A stretch of 64,000 nucleotides of DNA. Origin: Cubamyces lactineus. Taxonomy: Eukaryota > Basidiomycota > Agaricomycetes > Polyporales > Polyporaceae. Shown here piece by piece: positions 22,542-33,848 of the stretch. The notes beneath the pieces were generated by a model that worked only from the letters and a program-made list of their open reading frames with translations, was not told the DNA's origin and did not search any database. A program made the translations under genes and the position numbers. Location: positions 1-64,000 of the forward strand of contig JACDTU010000034.1 of NCBI GenBank assembly GCA_022376465.1, given 5' to 3'. How positions within the stretch are numbered: the stretch's first letter is position 1; each line of letters opens with the position of its first letter.

Positions 22542-24029
22542 ATGTCCTCCTTTATTTCTCTAGGTAGCAAGTACACGCTCGTCAATTCGTTCCACGGTAC
22601 TGCCCTCACTCTCGTGGACAAGGATGGCGCCCCCACCTTGACGGTAGAAGAGTTGCAATACGGAGATGATCAGCTGGTTCGTCCGAGTTCTTCTCATTCT
22701 ACGCTGTCCGACCACTCAGCTGTGACTATCCTCTTCGTAAAGTGGGAGTTTGTAGAGACCAGGCAACGCGGAGGACGTGCGATAAGATGTTGCAAACGCT
22801 CCCAAGATGGAAAGCCTTTCTACCTGGGTGTGCAGGGAAAACTGCATTACGGGGCATCCATCGTCCTCTCTGCCGTCCCCCTTACCTGGTCTGTTACCCT
22901 ATATGACGGTCATGGATTATAGTGAGTGCTAGAGCATACTGCAAATGGGGGCCGTTTCATTAAGACTACTTACCTTCTGACAGTATCTCTTGGCCGCAAT
23001 CTGGGTTCCATATGGCTGTCACATACTCCAGGACGAACGGCCAAGAAATCTACAAGGTATGCCCCGCCATTCCTTTACGATACATTCGGAAACCAAACTG
23101 CATGCCACCGTCATGTCCAGGTTGTCATCGACACCCAGATGACCGCTGATACTCATAATCGCAAACTTCCCTCTGGCTCTTCCCTCTGGTGCTACTCGAG
23201 CATCGGCTTGGCAGACGACCCGCTCCCTCCGAGTCGGGACCCCCCTGAGCCTGCGAACGGGTCTCGTGATCCCGACGCCGCACAGAGAGGCGACTGCCTC
23301 CCGAACACCGCCATACATATTCTGACTAATGCTCAATACAAGACCGCCTTGGAACTCGACCATCTAAGCAGTCTCGTCAAGTGCCGCCCCACGGACGGGG
23401 GAACTAAGCAACAGGTGAGTGTTCATACGTGTGCATTCGTGACGCGCCTGCAGCAAATAACTTGAACCTCACCGCTCTGCGATGCACCTCAAGTGGCGCT
23501 TCATCCCGCTCGGTGCCGGCTACATCATCGAATCGTGTACAAAATCCCCGAATGGCGAGCCCCTGTATCTCGTCGTGGACGGCCACGCACGGCCCGGGAC
23601 ACAGGTCATCGTGAGTCGGTACCCGGCAAGCTGGCGCGTCGAGTACGACAAGTCTTCAGTCCGGTAGGTTGCAATAAGCCCTCTTAGTCTGCTGTAGGTG
23701 CCGGCTCACGAGCGTGCCATGAATCTCTCCCTACCCGGGTCCAGGCTTTTCTGGCCGACCACCAACCTAGTTGCAAGCGCACATAGGTCGGAAGCGGACG
23801 ATAGCGTACGTCCTCAACAACGCCATTGACGTTGCTCGACCGCGCTAGTCATGTGCTCCAAAATGGCTCACTGCATCGTTTCTAGGTGGTGCTAGCAGAA
23901 TACGACACTGGGCCGCTTTCAATCTGGGCGGATGCCATTGTCGACGGTACAGCTCCTGCTACCGTTCAACCCAGCTCCCCGGGTGCGGAGGAACCTTCCA
24001 CAACCTCCCGGGAAGAAACTCAACGTTGA
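22542..24029 (+). CDS. Beta-trefoil-like protein, possibly ricin-B-type lectin (copy 1)
   Basis: Seven exons: 22542..22676, 22743..22921, 22984..23056, 23121..23414, 23494..23663, 23745..23805, 23886..24029; 351 residues. Two repeats of a W-x-F ... G-x-x-I ... YL-x-V pattern are visible (WEFVETRQRGGRAIRCC / FYLGVQG, and WRFIPLGAGYIIESC / LYLVVDG), which suggests beta-trefoil lobes as in ricin-B-type lectins or mushroom protease inhibitors. No signal peptide, so probably cytoplasmic. Exon structure was confirmed by alignment to the paralogue at 47535: same seven exons and same phases (0,2,0,0,2,0), with shared landmarks SWP.S.F, FWP.TNL.S and LAE....PL..W.D. Sugar or protease binding is a guess. 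Confidence 0.72.
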
Positions 24030-26391
24030 ACTACTAGTAGGCACAAAAATGGACAGCGTACGACGGCCGAACTTCAGCGCACAGACAGACCCGGACCCAG
24101 CAGAAACAAGACTCGAGAACTCTCAAGCACTCACAGCACCACCCCCTAGTACACCCCATACCAGTACTAGTACTCTCTCCTCTTCGACGGCCCAGGGCCG
24201 AATGGACTATCCCACCATCCAAAACTCCCCGCGAGCGATGCGTCCAAACCGCGCCACGGGTAATTCGCACCGCGGCCGAGGCTCTCGAGCCGTTGCCAGT
24301 ACGTCCACGCGGGGGAGCCGGACGCAGGGCCGGGGCGGCCGGGCTGAACACTCGAGAGGGGGCCGCCGGGGAAGGGGTGCCAGTAGGAGACGTAATACAG
24401 CTCAGTGATCTCAGCAGATTCGTTGATGAAAGTTGTCTGACGCGTGTTGAGCCGTGGAAGTACTGGTGCCAGAGTGCAAGTTGACAGTCACTACGCTGCG
24501 CCGGAAGGCGCGCTGATGGGCACTCGTCCCAGTCCGCGAGGCCTGCAGTCAACCCAATGGGTCGCGGGTTCTGAGAGGCGTCGGAGTCAGGATCCGAGTT
24601 GATACTCCTGTTCTTCATGTTTTCGTATTTACTGCAGAGTGGCGACCACCGATACAGCGTATGGCACCCAGGCGTATCGCAAGCAGATAGCGATGGAACC
24701 GCGTCCCACGGCGCCGCTGATACCCGTGCTGGTACATGTACAGGGGGATCCCATCCGGTACGAACCAGAACCACTGCGAAGCGACGCGATCCGCGCTCTT
24801 TGAGTCCATACACGTCGACCAGCCCCAAGCATTCTCCGCTCGCAAGGCAGTAAGAAGACTCGCAGCACTCCGCGTCGAGGGACTCACCACGACTCCTGCG
24901 CATCATGCGGATTAGTACCGCGCCCTGAACCTCAAGTCTCTGGCTGTATGCGTTCCCCGGGTGCGGGGCGTACCAGCAGGAGCGCCGCGCCGTCCCCCAG
25001 GCTGTCTGCCGCGCCACTCACTGGCAATGCGTTCACCCAGGACGGGGCGAGTCGCGGCCGGAGGCCGAGCCGCGAGCGGGTCGACTCTCGGGCGCGAGGG
25101 CCCAGATGGCGGAGTGAGGTGGCAGTGGGGGACGGGCCCGGGGACTGAGGCTGACCGGCCAGACGGAAGCCAGTCCCGATGGCGTATCGGTGGAGGGCGA
25201 GCGCACGCCCAGGTTGACGATGCGCGCGGATTGCCACAGTGGTGGGGGACTGGCTCTGGGGCCCATGGCGAGAAACGCAGACACGAGCCGGGACAAGCTT
25301 GGGGAACACGCATGGCAGCTGTAGCTCCAAGTGTAGAGCGTGCGCCCAGGGCCGTGATGTACTCGGCCCAAGTTGGGTGATTCCTCTCCCTCTCCCTTGC
25401 TCTTCCCATCTTTGCTTACACACTACCCGGTTGCGGATGGGTTCGGGTTGAGCGATGTCATAGCCATCTTCCTGCATAGACTCGTCCGCATCGCCACGGC
25501 GCGGGTTCAAGCGCACCGTCCGCCGAGTGCGTCGCTAGCGCGCTGTTGGGCCACCAGGGATGGCTGGGATGTCGGTATCCTGTAGTAGTGCTAGGTGCTC
25601 AGAGTGGAAGATGTCGAGCTTCGCGATCATCCCGCGATTCTGGCTGTAGAGAGAAGTGTGTACATATGGATCAACAAACATTCGCCAATCAAGGATCGCA
25701 TACTAACAGTGCCGAGGTCGCGGCTGATGCTTGCCGCGAACTTACCTGTGCTCACCTACCTGTCTTGTGCTCCTCTTGTCGTGCTGGTGTATGGAGGGTC
25801 TTGTTGTACCTGTGCCATATAGACGGCCAATAGTCAATTGCGAGCGTCTGTCGGCGTCATGAACGGTATCCGTAGTCAACCCAATGCCCGACGTGTCATC
25901 ACCTCACGGACGCGCCACGCTGAGTGTTGTGAACGCTTGAAGTGGCGAGTCGGAGGAGGGAGAAGAGGAGGGAGAAGAGCTGTGAGTCGACGAGCTTGAG
26001 GTACTCTGGAGGGGTGAATGGATGAGCCGGTGTACTAGTGGCGCACGATGGCTGATGGAGCGAAGCAGGACCAAGTCCACTGGCCATATGTACGGCCGTT
26101 CTCTATACAGAGGTACTCTCATTGCACGTCTGTGGTAGTGTCCGAGTATTGGTCAAGCAGGACGCAGCAGCAGATTGTGGCAAGAAGAGGGCCTAGACTG
26201 CGGATTGGCGGTGCTTCGGAATGGGCGGCTGTGATTGGCTGTTCCTGGGGGGATAATTTTTGGAGATGGCAGCCTCCTGTCCTTATCGGGCGATGGCGAT
26301 GGCTATATGTTGGCGTCTTGGGCTCGTTTCTCTCTCTCTCTCGGACGACTACACGCTACAGACACCCACGCTCCTTACCACACTCTCTATC
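24030..26391. other. Long stretch without a confident gene, including an RGG-rich frame
   Basis: About 2.4 kb. An ATG frame 24049..24408 (119 codons, + strand) ends in RGG/RGR-type repeats (RGRGSRAV, QGRGGRAEHSRGGRRGRG) and could be a small RNA-binding-like protein or chance in GC-rich DNA. Long overlapping frames on the - strand (24034-25516) are Pro/Arg-rich and not recognisable. Around 24700-24860 the - strand has an aromatic-rich piece (VASQWFWFVPDGIPLYMYQ) that looks coding but that I could not extend. The right end holds the Sc promoter. Confidence 0.35.
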
Positions 26392-27437
26392 ATGTTCCCT
26401 CGCTTCGTCCTCTTCGCCCTCCTCGCTCTCCCCGCCGTCCTCGCTGCAGGCTCCCCCAGCCCTCTCCCCGACGCGCCCACTCGCGTCCGCCGCGCCCTCC
26501 CCGACTCCGACCTCGTCAACCCCACAGGCATCGTCACCCGCTCCCTCCCCCTCAGCCCCGCTGATGCCCACGGCCTCACCAACGCCCAACGCCTCGCCCG
26601 CGGCCTTCCTCCTCGCAGCCCTCGCTTGAACACCCGCCGTCGTGCCCTCCAGGCCCGCCAGTCCGCCACGCCCTGCTCCCTTCCCCAGGTCTCCGGTCTC
26701 GTCCAGATCAACGACGCTGCGTCCGGCAGCTCCATCGGCTACCTCTCCCGCGCCGCCAACTCCTTTGGCGAGTATGGCCTTACCACAGACGCCTCTGCTG
26801 CCCTCTCCGTCACTCTTCGTCGCTGCGACTCCCTCACCGATCCCTTTGAGCTCGGTGCCCTGGTGCGCATATCTTCTCCTTTTTTAATACCCTCTCACTT
26901 AACCCCCTCCCAGAACGGGCTTGCCAACTACGACAACGTCGGCGGTGTCACCGGCTTCGCCAACACCGACGACAACCTCGGCCCTGGCTCTGGCAACTAC
27001 GTCTACTTTGCCGGTACCAACTCCGGTACGTGCCGAATCCGCCTCCACTCTTCTCCTTTGCACTTACCTTCTTTCCTCTCTTCTAGTCCCCCGCGGCCCC
27101 GCCCAATCGGCTCCCAACGCCTTCTCCCAGGCCTCGGGCCGTCCCGAGGACGTCGAGTCCGCCATTTGGACCGTCCCCGACAACGTCGCCGCCGACGCCC
27201 CGACCCCGCTCGTCCCCTCCTGGGTCAACTCGGACGGCTCCGTCGCGTCCGACGCCGTCATCGCCTACGTCGGCAGCTCGAACGCGTTCGTCATCACCGG
27301 CGACGTGACCGCCTTTAGCAGCCGCTTCGGGACCGTCCAGACCGTGGTATGTGTCCATCTCGTGTTGCGAACCCCTGCCGCCGTGCTCATCCGGTCCCGC
27401 CCTGTAGACGTTCACCTTCGTCCCGAACCAGGCGTGA
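26392..27437 (+). CDS. Secreted protein of the VPRGP family with long pro-region (Sc)
   Basis: Four exons: 26392..26862, 26914..27025, 27087..27346, 27408..27437; 290 residues. Signal peptide MFPRFVLFALLALPAVLAAG is followed by about 70 extra residues with dibasic sites (RR at 33-34, RRR at 82-84) that resemble Kex2 cut sites, suggesting a pro-peptide absent from Sa, Sb, Sd and Se. The shared domain then starts (ATPCSLPQVSGLVQIND, RRCDSLTDPF), with YVYFAGTNSVPRGPAQ across the phase-1 intron, ESAIWTVPDN, LVPSWVNSDGSVASDA, and TFVPNQA at the end. Codon use is noticeably more C-ending than in the sisters, suggesting high expression. Function unknown. Confidence 0.83.
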
Positions 27438-28572
27438 GGCTGGCTGTCCCGCCGAGGAGGCTCACCCGATCTGCTTGGACTTTGAGGCGCGCCGAATCGT
27501 TAGATCCGAATAGTAAATACCTCAGAGTAGCATAGTGTCTGACCCTTATAGCCTCATACTACCCTAGACCGAATGTCCTCACGATAGCGTAAAGCTGACA
27601 AATAGATCCCTGTCTCCTTCTCGTCTTCACTCATGAGTGCCAATAGCGGCTTAGTTTCCCGGCATCGAGCGGGTCGCATGCAGGTACGTACCAGGCCTTC
27701 ATCTGCAGCATTCCTGTCAATCGAAGCCACGACGGGTCGTCCTTGCGTTGGGCGTATCAGGACACGCTCGTTGCTCCGGACGATGGCAAGTATTCCGCCC
27801 GGCGTGGTGGGCCGATCGTTGCATCACTCTCCCCATTTTAGAGCCTCTGGTGCTCAAAGCAGGGGTACGCAACGAGTCTCAGCATGGCCCTGCCGGCATC
27901 GTCCATCGCATGGGCCCGAATGCGAATGCCGCGGACATGCCTTGAAGACGGCCAATTGCAACGCGTTCATAGTGCCAGTGGGCAAGCGTTCCGCGAAGAG
28001 CTGCAAAAGCTGTGCCAATGCCTCACCTGCCGCTCGCCTCGTCTCGGCGTCGAGTACTGAGGACATTTGGTTGCAGGTGCATTCACATGCACATCACTAG
28101 TACGTGTCGCTTATATGTGCATGTCATATAGCTATGAGGGGCCACCGTGACGGTGTTGCTATTGTCCAACGGTGACTCATCGCGGTTCTTGCCGTCAGCC
28201 CCGGGCCCCATGCCTGTTTCGCCGCACGAACGGTAGGGTACGCGTAGTACGTAGTATGGCCATTCACTATACAAGGATGAAATCGGAAATACTGTACATT
28301 CATGGAGAGCATGCTGTTCACATCAACCGGTATGAAGTCGCTTTTGACGGGTGACGAAGGTTAACGCAAAAACAAGAATGGCAAGGCGTGCTGAGACACA
28401 CTGGATATGGAGACACCATGACTGAGTCGGCGCGGGTCCGTACGGAAACCTGGTAGCCTGACCTGGAACGTGTACCTAGATGGTAGAAGAGTCCCAACGG
28501 GCCACGAAGATGAACAGAGTCGGACGAGCCGATCGTACCGCACGAGCCCAAATCCTTCACCAGCTGGATCCG
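27438..28572. other. Intergenic region, no gene identified
   Basis: About 1.1 kb between the convergent 3' ends of Sc (+) and F-box paralogue 3 (-). No frame shows family motifs. I found no repeat or RNA gene. Confidence 0.4.
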
Positions 28573-29934
28573 TCAGCCCTGAGGGCTCGGAGAGTGCAGT
28601 ATCGCTACGTCGAGCACGACACCAGGATCGCGCTCGACCGCGTCAAACGCGCGCCTCCACCTCGCCACGACGGCCTCCCTGTCCAGCTGGCTCGAGGGCG
28701 TCCTCGAAGACCAGATCTGGGCGTTCACTGGCCCGAGCCGGAACTGGGTCTGGACCCGGAGCACCAGCGTGCCAAAGTGCGGGAGGCGCATCTTGTCCGT
28801 GAGCACGCGTGCCAGGCGTGCGCACAGCTCGTCCGACAGGGCGACCATGGCCCCCTCTCTCTCGAGCAGCCACAGCTCCAAGCGCCGGAGGGACGGCCAC
28901 GGGGGCGGACGGCGCTCGAGGGCTTCGCATAGTGCCTCGATGGGCCCGTCCGACGGCGTCGTCTCCGTAAACGCGAACACATCAGGGTGATGTTTCAGGT
29001 GGATCGTCTGCAGAGCGGGGCAACGGGACAGATTGTCGACGACATATGCATGATCGTTCGCTAGTATGGAAGAGCCGGAACGGACAGGGCGGATCAGATA
29101 GCGCACGATACGTTTGGGCGCGAACTTACGGTACGCGTCCGCCTCGGGCAGGGGATACGAGACCTCGAGGCCATTGAGACGAACAGATCTATCCGCGGTG
29201 GATATGCTCACATGGCGCAACCGCGGCCCCGCTGCGCGAATGACGGGGACCCACAAGAGGGCCTGAGCCGTCGACCCAAAAGAGATCGTGATGCTCTCAA
29301 GGCTGTCGAGAGACCCGCGATGGTTTCGCAACAGCCGGTTTGCGAATTCCCCGTGGACCCATGAGCCGTGCTTGACGACCAGCTCGCGCAAGGTCGGGAA
29401 ACGTGGGGGCACTGGTGGGGACGACGCAGGAGATTCAGGATGGCGACGCGGGAGGTGCACCTCTGTAGGTCCTAGGAAGGATTGGACGAGGGTGTCGCAG
29501 AGCAGCCTCTCCATGCGGGGTAGAGAACCCACGATCGCTATGAAACCTTCCACCCCGTGCCTCAGCTCGATGCTGTGCAGTTCGAGCGATCTCAAGTTGA
29601 GCAGCAGATGAAAAGGGATCATCTCCAACGTGAGGGACGGCTTCTGATGAAGGTGTGTGCCGGATTGGCCGTGTCGAAACGAGCTAGAGCACTTGAGAGA
29701 CCTGACGAGCGCACCGAGCTTGGGGTCGGCTCGGAGTGTCCTTGAGAGCAGCTCTGCCCGATGGAAAGTCGCGTCTGACAGGATGATACTCCCATACAAG
29801 CCGTAGCGAGCGCAATCGAGAAGAGGACGACTGGTCAGTGCGATATGGCGCAATGCCCGTGGATCGTCCCCCAGCATTTCGACGATAGAGTAGACGACGT
29901 CGAGGGGTAGAGTCATGTTGGTCGGATCGGACAT
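28573..29934 (-). CDS. F-box/LRR-like protein (paralogue 3)
   Basis: Exons (complement) 29130..29934 and 28573..29060; 430 residues from the ATG at 29934 (MSDPTNMTLPLDVVYSIVEM). The 69-nt intron leaves the unspliced frame open, but GTAAGT...ACTAG lies at the same phase-1 position as in paralogues 1, 2 and 4, and splicing gives DAYPNDHAYVVDNLSRCPAL. Same LRR-like and C-terminal blocks (LGALVRSLKCSS, LRRLELWLLEREGAMVALSD, VARWRRAFDAVERDPG). It is closest in layout to paralogue 2 and ends the inverted Se-Sd-F-box cassette. Role as SCF adaptor is inferred. Confidence 0.82.
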   Translation of the reverse strand: MSDPTNMTLPLDVVYSIVEMLGDDPRALRHIALTSRPLLDCARYGLYGSIILSDATFHRAELLSRTLRADPKLGALVRSLKCSSSFRHGQSGTHLHQKPSLTLEMIPFHLLLNLRSLELHSIELRHGVEGFIAIVGSLPRMERLLCDTLVQSFLGPTEVHLPRRHPESPASSPPVPPRFPTLRELVVKHGSWVHGEFANRLLRNHRGSLDSLESITISFGSTAQALLWVPVIRAAGPRLRHVSISTADRSVRLNGLEVSYPLPEADAYRKFAPKRIVRYLIRPVRSGSSILANDHAYVVDNLSRCPALQTIHLKHHPDVFAFTETTPSDGPIEALCEALERRPPPWPSLRRLELWLLEREGAMVALSDELCARLARVLTDKMRLPHFGTLVLRVQTQFRLGPVNAQIWSSRTPSSQLDREAVVARWRRAFDAVERDPGVVLDVAILHSPSPQG

Positions 29935-30537
29935 ACTCGACTACCTGCTATTCTGAACGTTATAAGCATCCATTTGGGATTCATATGATACATGAGCGAC
30001 TTGCCCTTGGGTCTATCGGAGAGATCTTGTCAGACGATGGTGAGAGTCGTGGTGCAAGACCTCGCGGCCAGGTTGCTCATGTCGAGCCTGGCGCTCCGAT
30101 GATCACGGATCCAAGAATTCAGGCCCTTCGAGTTTCTCCTCTTTTCCCTAATCTGGGGGCACCCGAATACACACAGTGATACTACACGCGTACTACCGAT
30201 TCCGACTCCGAGTACGTATGCCGAATCCTACTCGCGAGGTCCGTCTATCGATACCCGAGAGCTTACTAGCGAACAGGGCCACTGTACGTTAGTGTCCGGT
30301 TCGACTGAGCTACTAGTAAGAACAGCTTGAACCGAATAGTGCGCCATTTGATGGGGAGGAATTACGGAGGTACTATGTGCTCTAGTATGGCTGGATGGAA
30401 CAAGGGAAGCTATATGCACGCCATATGTCAGAATGCAGTGTTAACGGAACAGTAACTCGATGCACGAGTGGAGTGGCATTCAATGTCATGGACCTGCGAT
30501 AACTCACTACCGCTCGCATTATTGTAACATGTTTGAG
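29935..30537. other. Spacer between Sd and F-box paralogue 3
   Basis: About 600 bases between the Sd stop and the F-box ATG (both - strand); the matching gap in the + strand cassette is about 340 bases. No gene seen; it should contain the F-box promoter. Confidence 0.45.
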
Positions 30538-31503
30538 CTACTCCTCAGATGCACCGGTCTCCGGGATGAACCGAATGGTCTGGATAGATACGCAATCAGA
30601 CGAGCGTCCTCTCGAAACTGAGGGACTTTCGCATCCCCTCCAAATGCAAGCATCAGACAACTCACCACGGCCCGAGAGGACAACCCAAACCGCTCCTCAA
30701 GGTTCTCCCCATTGCCAGTGAGCGCCAAGCTGTGCTCGTCCGGGATGAAGACCAATGACACGTTGGATACGACTGAACCGTTGATGTTCACCCACGACGG
30801 GACGAGCGTCATATCCGAGCTATCGACGCCGGTGTCGTTCTGCAGTGTCCAGATTGTAGACTCGATGGCCTTTGGAAGACCCCGTCTCCTCTTGTCTTGG
30901 GCAGGGCCGCGGGGCACTGCCAATGGCTTCGTTAGCATCCGAGCCAAGCTCACCGAAAAGATTACACGGGATCGGATAACGTACCGAGGACGGTTGGTTC
31001 AATCTTAGCCGAGTTGTATGAGTCCGGGGCCAGGTCTTTAGCATTACTTGAGGGGTATCTCAAGAACGTGAATACCGCCGCGCCAAAGAAGAGCTTGGCA
31101 CCGGAGGGGGGCTGTCGTTAGTGCACGTTGCACGATGCCGTGGGATCAGCTCACGTCACGGCACAAGAAAGATGATGCGCACTGATAATTCAACAGAGAA
31201 TGATCCAGCAGGATCGCAGTTCCGGCGCAGCACAACACGGTGGGCATCGGACCTGTCCTCAGTCACAAGACACTGGCTATCCCGACCGAAGAAGCTGCAG
31301 GACACGAAGTACATATTGCCGTCATCTTGGTCCGGGTCGAGGCTCAGAACCTGCATAATTCCCGATACATCCGGTGCCGCGCAGGGCAAGGAGTGCTCCT
31401 GCCGAGCGAAGGAATTGTTCTCAAGGCCCGAGGCAACAGCACCGATGACGACGGGAACAATCCCGAGTAGAAGGAGAAGAAAAGGAGCGTGGGGGGTGAG
31501 CAT
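30538..31503 (-). CDS. Secreted protein of the five-member VPRGP family (Sd)
   Basis: Four exons (complement): 31183..31503, 30985..31111, 30666..30916, 30538..30579; 246 residues from the ATG at 31503. An in-frame ATG at 31527 would add eight residues; I prefer 31503 because it places the signal peptide (MLTPHAPFLLLLLGIVPVV) as in the sisters. Conserved blocks: SLPCAAPDVSGIMQVLS, RRNCDPAGSF, VPRGPAQDKRRRGLPK, ESTIWTLQND, LVPSWVNINGSVVSNVS; the tail is TIRFIPETGASEE. Intron phases 0, 1, 0 match the family. A TATATA element at about 31628 and a CCCGAGGAGCTTCA block (complement of 31660..31673) match the Sb promoter. Function unknown. Confidence 0.82.
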
Positions 31504-32878
31504 GGTGAAGGATTGGATGAGCCCCATATGATGAGGATGGTCGTGGTGTCAGAGGTTCCGCGTGTGCCTATGGGTGATCTCGCCTAGAAGCGACCAGTGT
31601 ACGAAACCCCCAGTTGACGAAGCCAATATATATACTCACCCAACATACGCCAGATTGCATGAAGCTCCTCGGGGCGATGGATGGACCTGCCAGTGTGATT
31701 CGTTCGTAGGAGCTCAGGCTGCCATTGCCGCCACCTCCGCCACCAGTGTTTAGATATCACCACCACCGCGCCCATCGGACGAAGCATACCATCGGAAACC
31801 GATGTAAGTATCTGTTCGGAGGCAGTAATTCATGGTGAGCGTAGTATCCTAGCATTCCCACGCATGAAAGCCACCGCAAGTATATTCACAAGATCGCTCG
31901 TCGCATCATGTCAACAGGAAGCATCGTAATGTCAACACCGCTAGCCAAGATGGAGAAAGCACACTCACAATTGCATACGTATGCCGTGTCGGCAACTTCG
32001 AAGCCTCTGTGTAGGTGAGGATCTATTGAACTCGTGCGGATCGCCGTACGATGTAAAGGGACATACGCTACCCGAGTTGAACGATCGTGCTGCCTCCAGA
32101 TCTATCACAACTTGACCGCAGAGCCTAAGTTCCGATCCTGCTGCAAATAAGGTACTGGAGGCGTGTGTAGCTTCACATCGATTGTCAGTGAGGCAATAGC
32201 GGCGTCCTTCGAGACGAGCCCTGAACGCTCAGTGCCATGAAGGCGTCAGAAGTTTACTCGGATGCCTGCCTGCGCGAGCTTCATCTAGTGCAAGCACATC
32301 AAACGTAGAGAGGTACTCTAGCCGAACAACGTGATATTGTGCGACCAGTAGCAATATTAGATCACCCGACTCCCGGAGTATGCGAGCAATCCAGTCAACG
32401 ACGTCGGCATGTTGGTCGTTCCAGCCATAGAGCTGGTAAACAGATGCAGAGTACAGTCCTTTCCCGCCAGTTCAAGCACCGAACTTGGAGATTTCCCGTA
32501 TAGCTCTGGTCGACAGATAATGGCAGAAGGAGGAGAAGGAGGAGGGAAGAAAGGCAGTGTGACTTATGTGAAAACCCACGAAACTTGCGAGTCGCTGGAC
32601 AAACCGATGGGCACTCCGATTCTCACGGACCCTTCGCGTCGCGCGAGCGAGTCCCTCCAGCTCCCTCCGCGTGCACAACGCTGTCGTACCTCGTATGCTG
32701 GGATTGCACTAGGTGTATTGATGATATTGTTCATCTCTAGCCCCGCTTACCCGTAAGCGCAACTCTCAAAATTCCGAAAAGAAGCTCAGTTCGTCTACTG
32801 TACAACAAGAAAAACACGTTTGTCCGTATTCCCGCATGTGCAGCTTCTCCTCCGAGTCGACAGTCATCACTGATTCCC
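31504..32878. other. Spacer between Se and Sd, with Sd promoter
   Basis: About 1.4 kb, nearly the same length as the Sa-Sb spacer (1411 against 1375 bases). The Sd-proximal part shares short blocks with the Sb promoter. The rest, including 31800-32400, shows no gene. Confidence 0.45.
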
Positions 32879-33848
32879 TTACGATAAGGTTCCGTCTGGC
32901 ATAAATCTGAATGTCTGAAAAGACATACAAGTGTGTTAGCAATCTGATATTACCGGAACTTCGCCGATTAAAGTCACGATGGGTGGAACCGTTCGCTCGC
33001 TCACCACAATCTGCACGTTGCTCCCGAACTGCACAGCAAAGTCCGCCACGTTCCCGGTGAGCACCAAACCATCCGCGCTCGGAACGTAGACAAGCGAAGC
33101 ACCAGCAGCAATTAAGCCATTGGCGTTCACCCACGATGGGATGAGCGCAGTGGGTGCGTCGGTAGCGAGGCTATGCGGGAGCGTCCAGACTGCGGATTCG
33201 ACGCCTACTTCTCTCCCCGTAGCGTCTGTGTACGCGTTCGGCCTGATTTGGGCAGGACCGCGGGGTACTGCAATGAGGCGTTATTCAGGACACCAGGCAC
33301 GTGTCATCGTTCCAGTGAACGTACCATCCCAGGTGCCGGCGACATAGGCGTGATTGGCGGAGTCCGGGGTGATGTTGTCGGAGGTGTTATCCAAGCCAAC
33401 GACAGTGCCTAAGAACGGGAGCTCGGTGAAAATGTCCTGCCACTGTTCGATCTGTTGTCGGCGCACGTTCAAGTTTTCCCGAAGATCAATGAATTTCTGT
33501 AACGGTAGCACAAGAAAGAGGGAGGAAACATACCAAGATCGCGATCTGGAATGGGTCCGCAGGATCGCACCCCTGAAGGAGCATGACGTGCAGGGCCTCT
33601 GACGCATTTTGGGTCGTAGCGTACCCGCCGTATGGATTGGTGCCATGAGAAATGAAGCCGAAGATGTTTCCGTGGTCTAGGGAGTCTAGTATTTGAATCG
33701 TCCCTTTCGGGTGTGGCACTCGGCATGGCGAGGAGGACTCCCAGTCCCGCTGAATGATCTGCGCCCGAGCTTCGGGGGGAGGGGCAGCGGTGGAGACGAC
33801 AGAGAAAGCTGCTAGTAAAAAGAGGACAGGAGAGGCGAAACCGAGCAT
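32879..33848 (-). CDS. Secreted protein of the five-member VPRGP family (Se)
   Basis: Four exons (complement): 33534..33848, 33325..33496, 33005..33267, 32879..32914; 261 residues. Signal peptide MLGFASPVLFLLAAFSVVST; conserved blocks SSPCRVPHPKGTIQILD, LLQGCDPADPF, YVAGTWDVPRGPAQ, ESAVWTLPHS, LIPSWVNANGLIAAGAS; tail TFRFMPDGTLS. The last exon could instead be read in another frame (ending FFSEF at about 32766), but the chosen acceptor gives the family tail TFxFxP. The first intron is only 37 nt, unusually short here. TATATA near 33970, about 120 bases before the ATG. Function unknown. Confidence 0.8.

Noticed and set aside
24034..25516. Long overlapping - strand frames that resemble a mobile-element gene
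   Set aside because: Composition is Pro/Arg/Ser-rich with no helicase, transposase or polymerase motif; not enough to call an element.
32766..32914. Alternative longer last exon of Se ending FFSEF
   Set aside because: The neighbouring acceptor gives TFRFMPDGTLS, which matches the short tails of the other family members.
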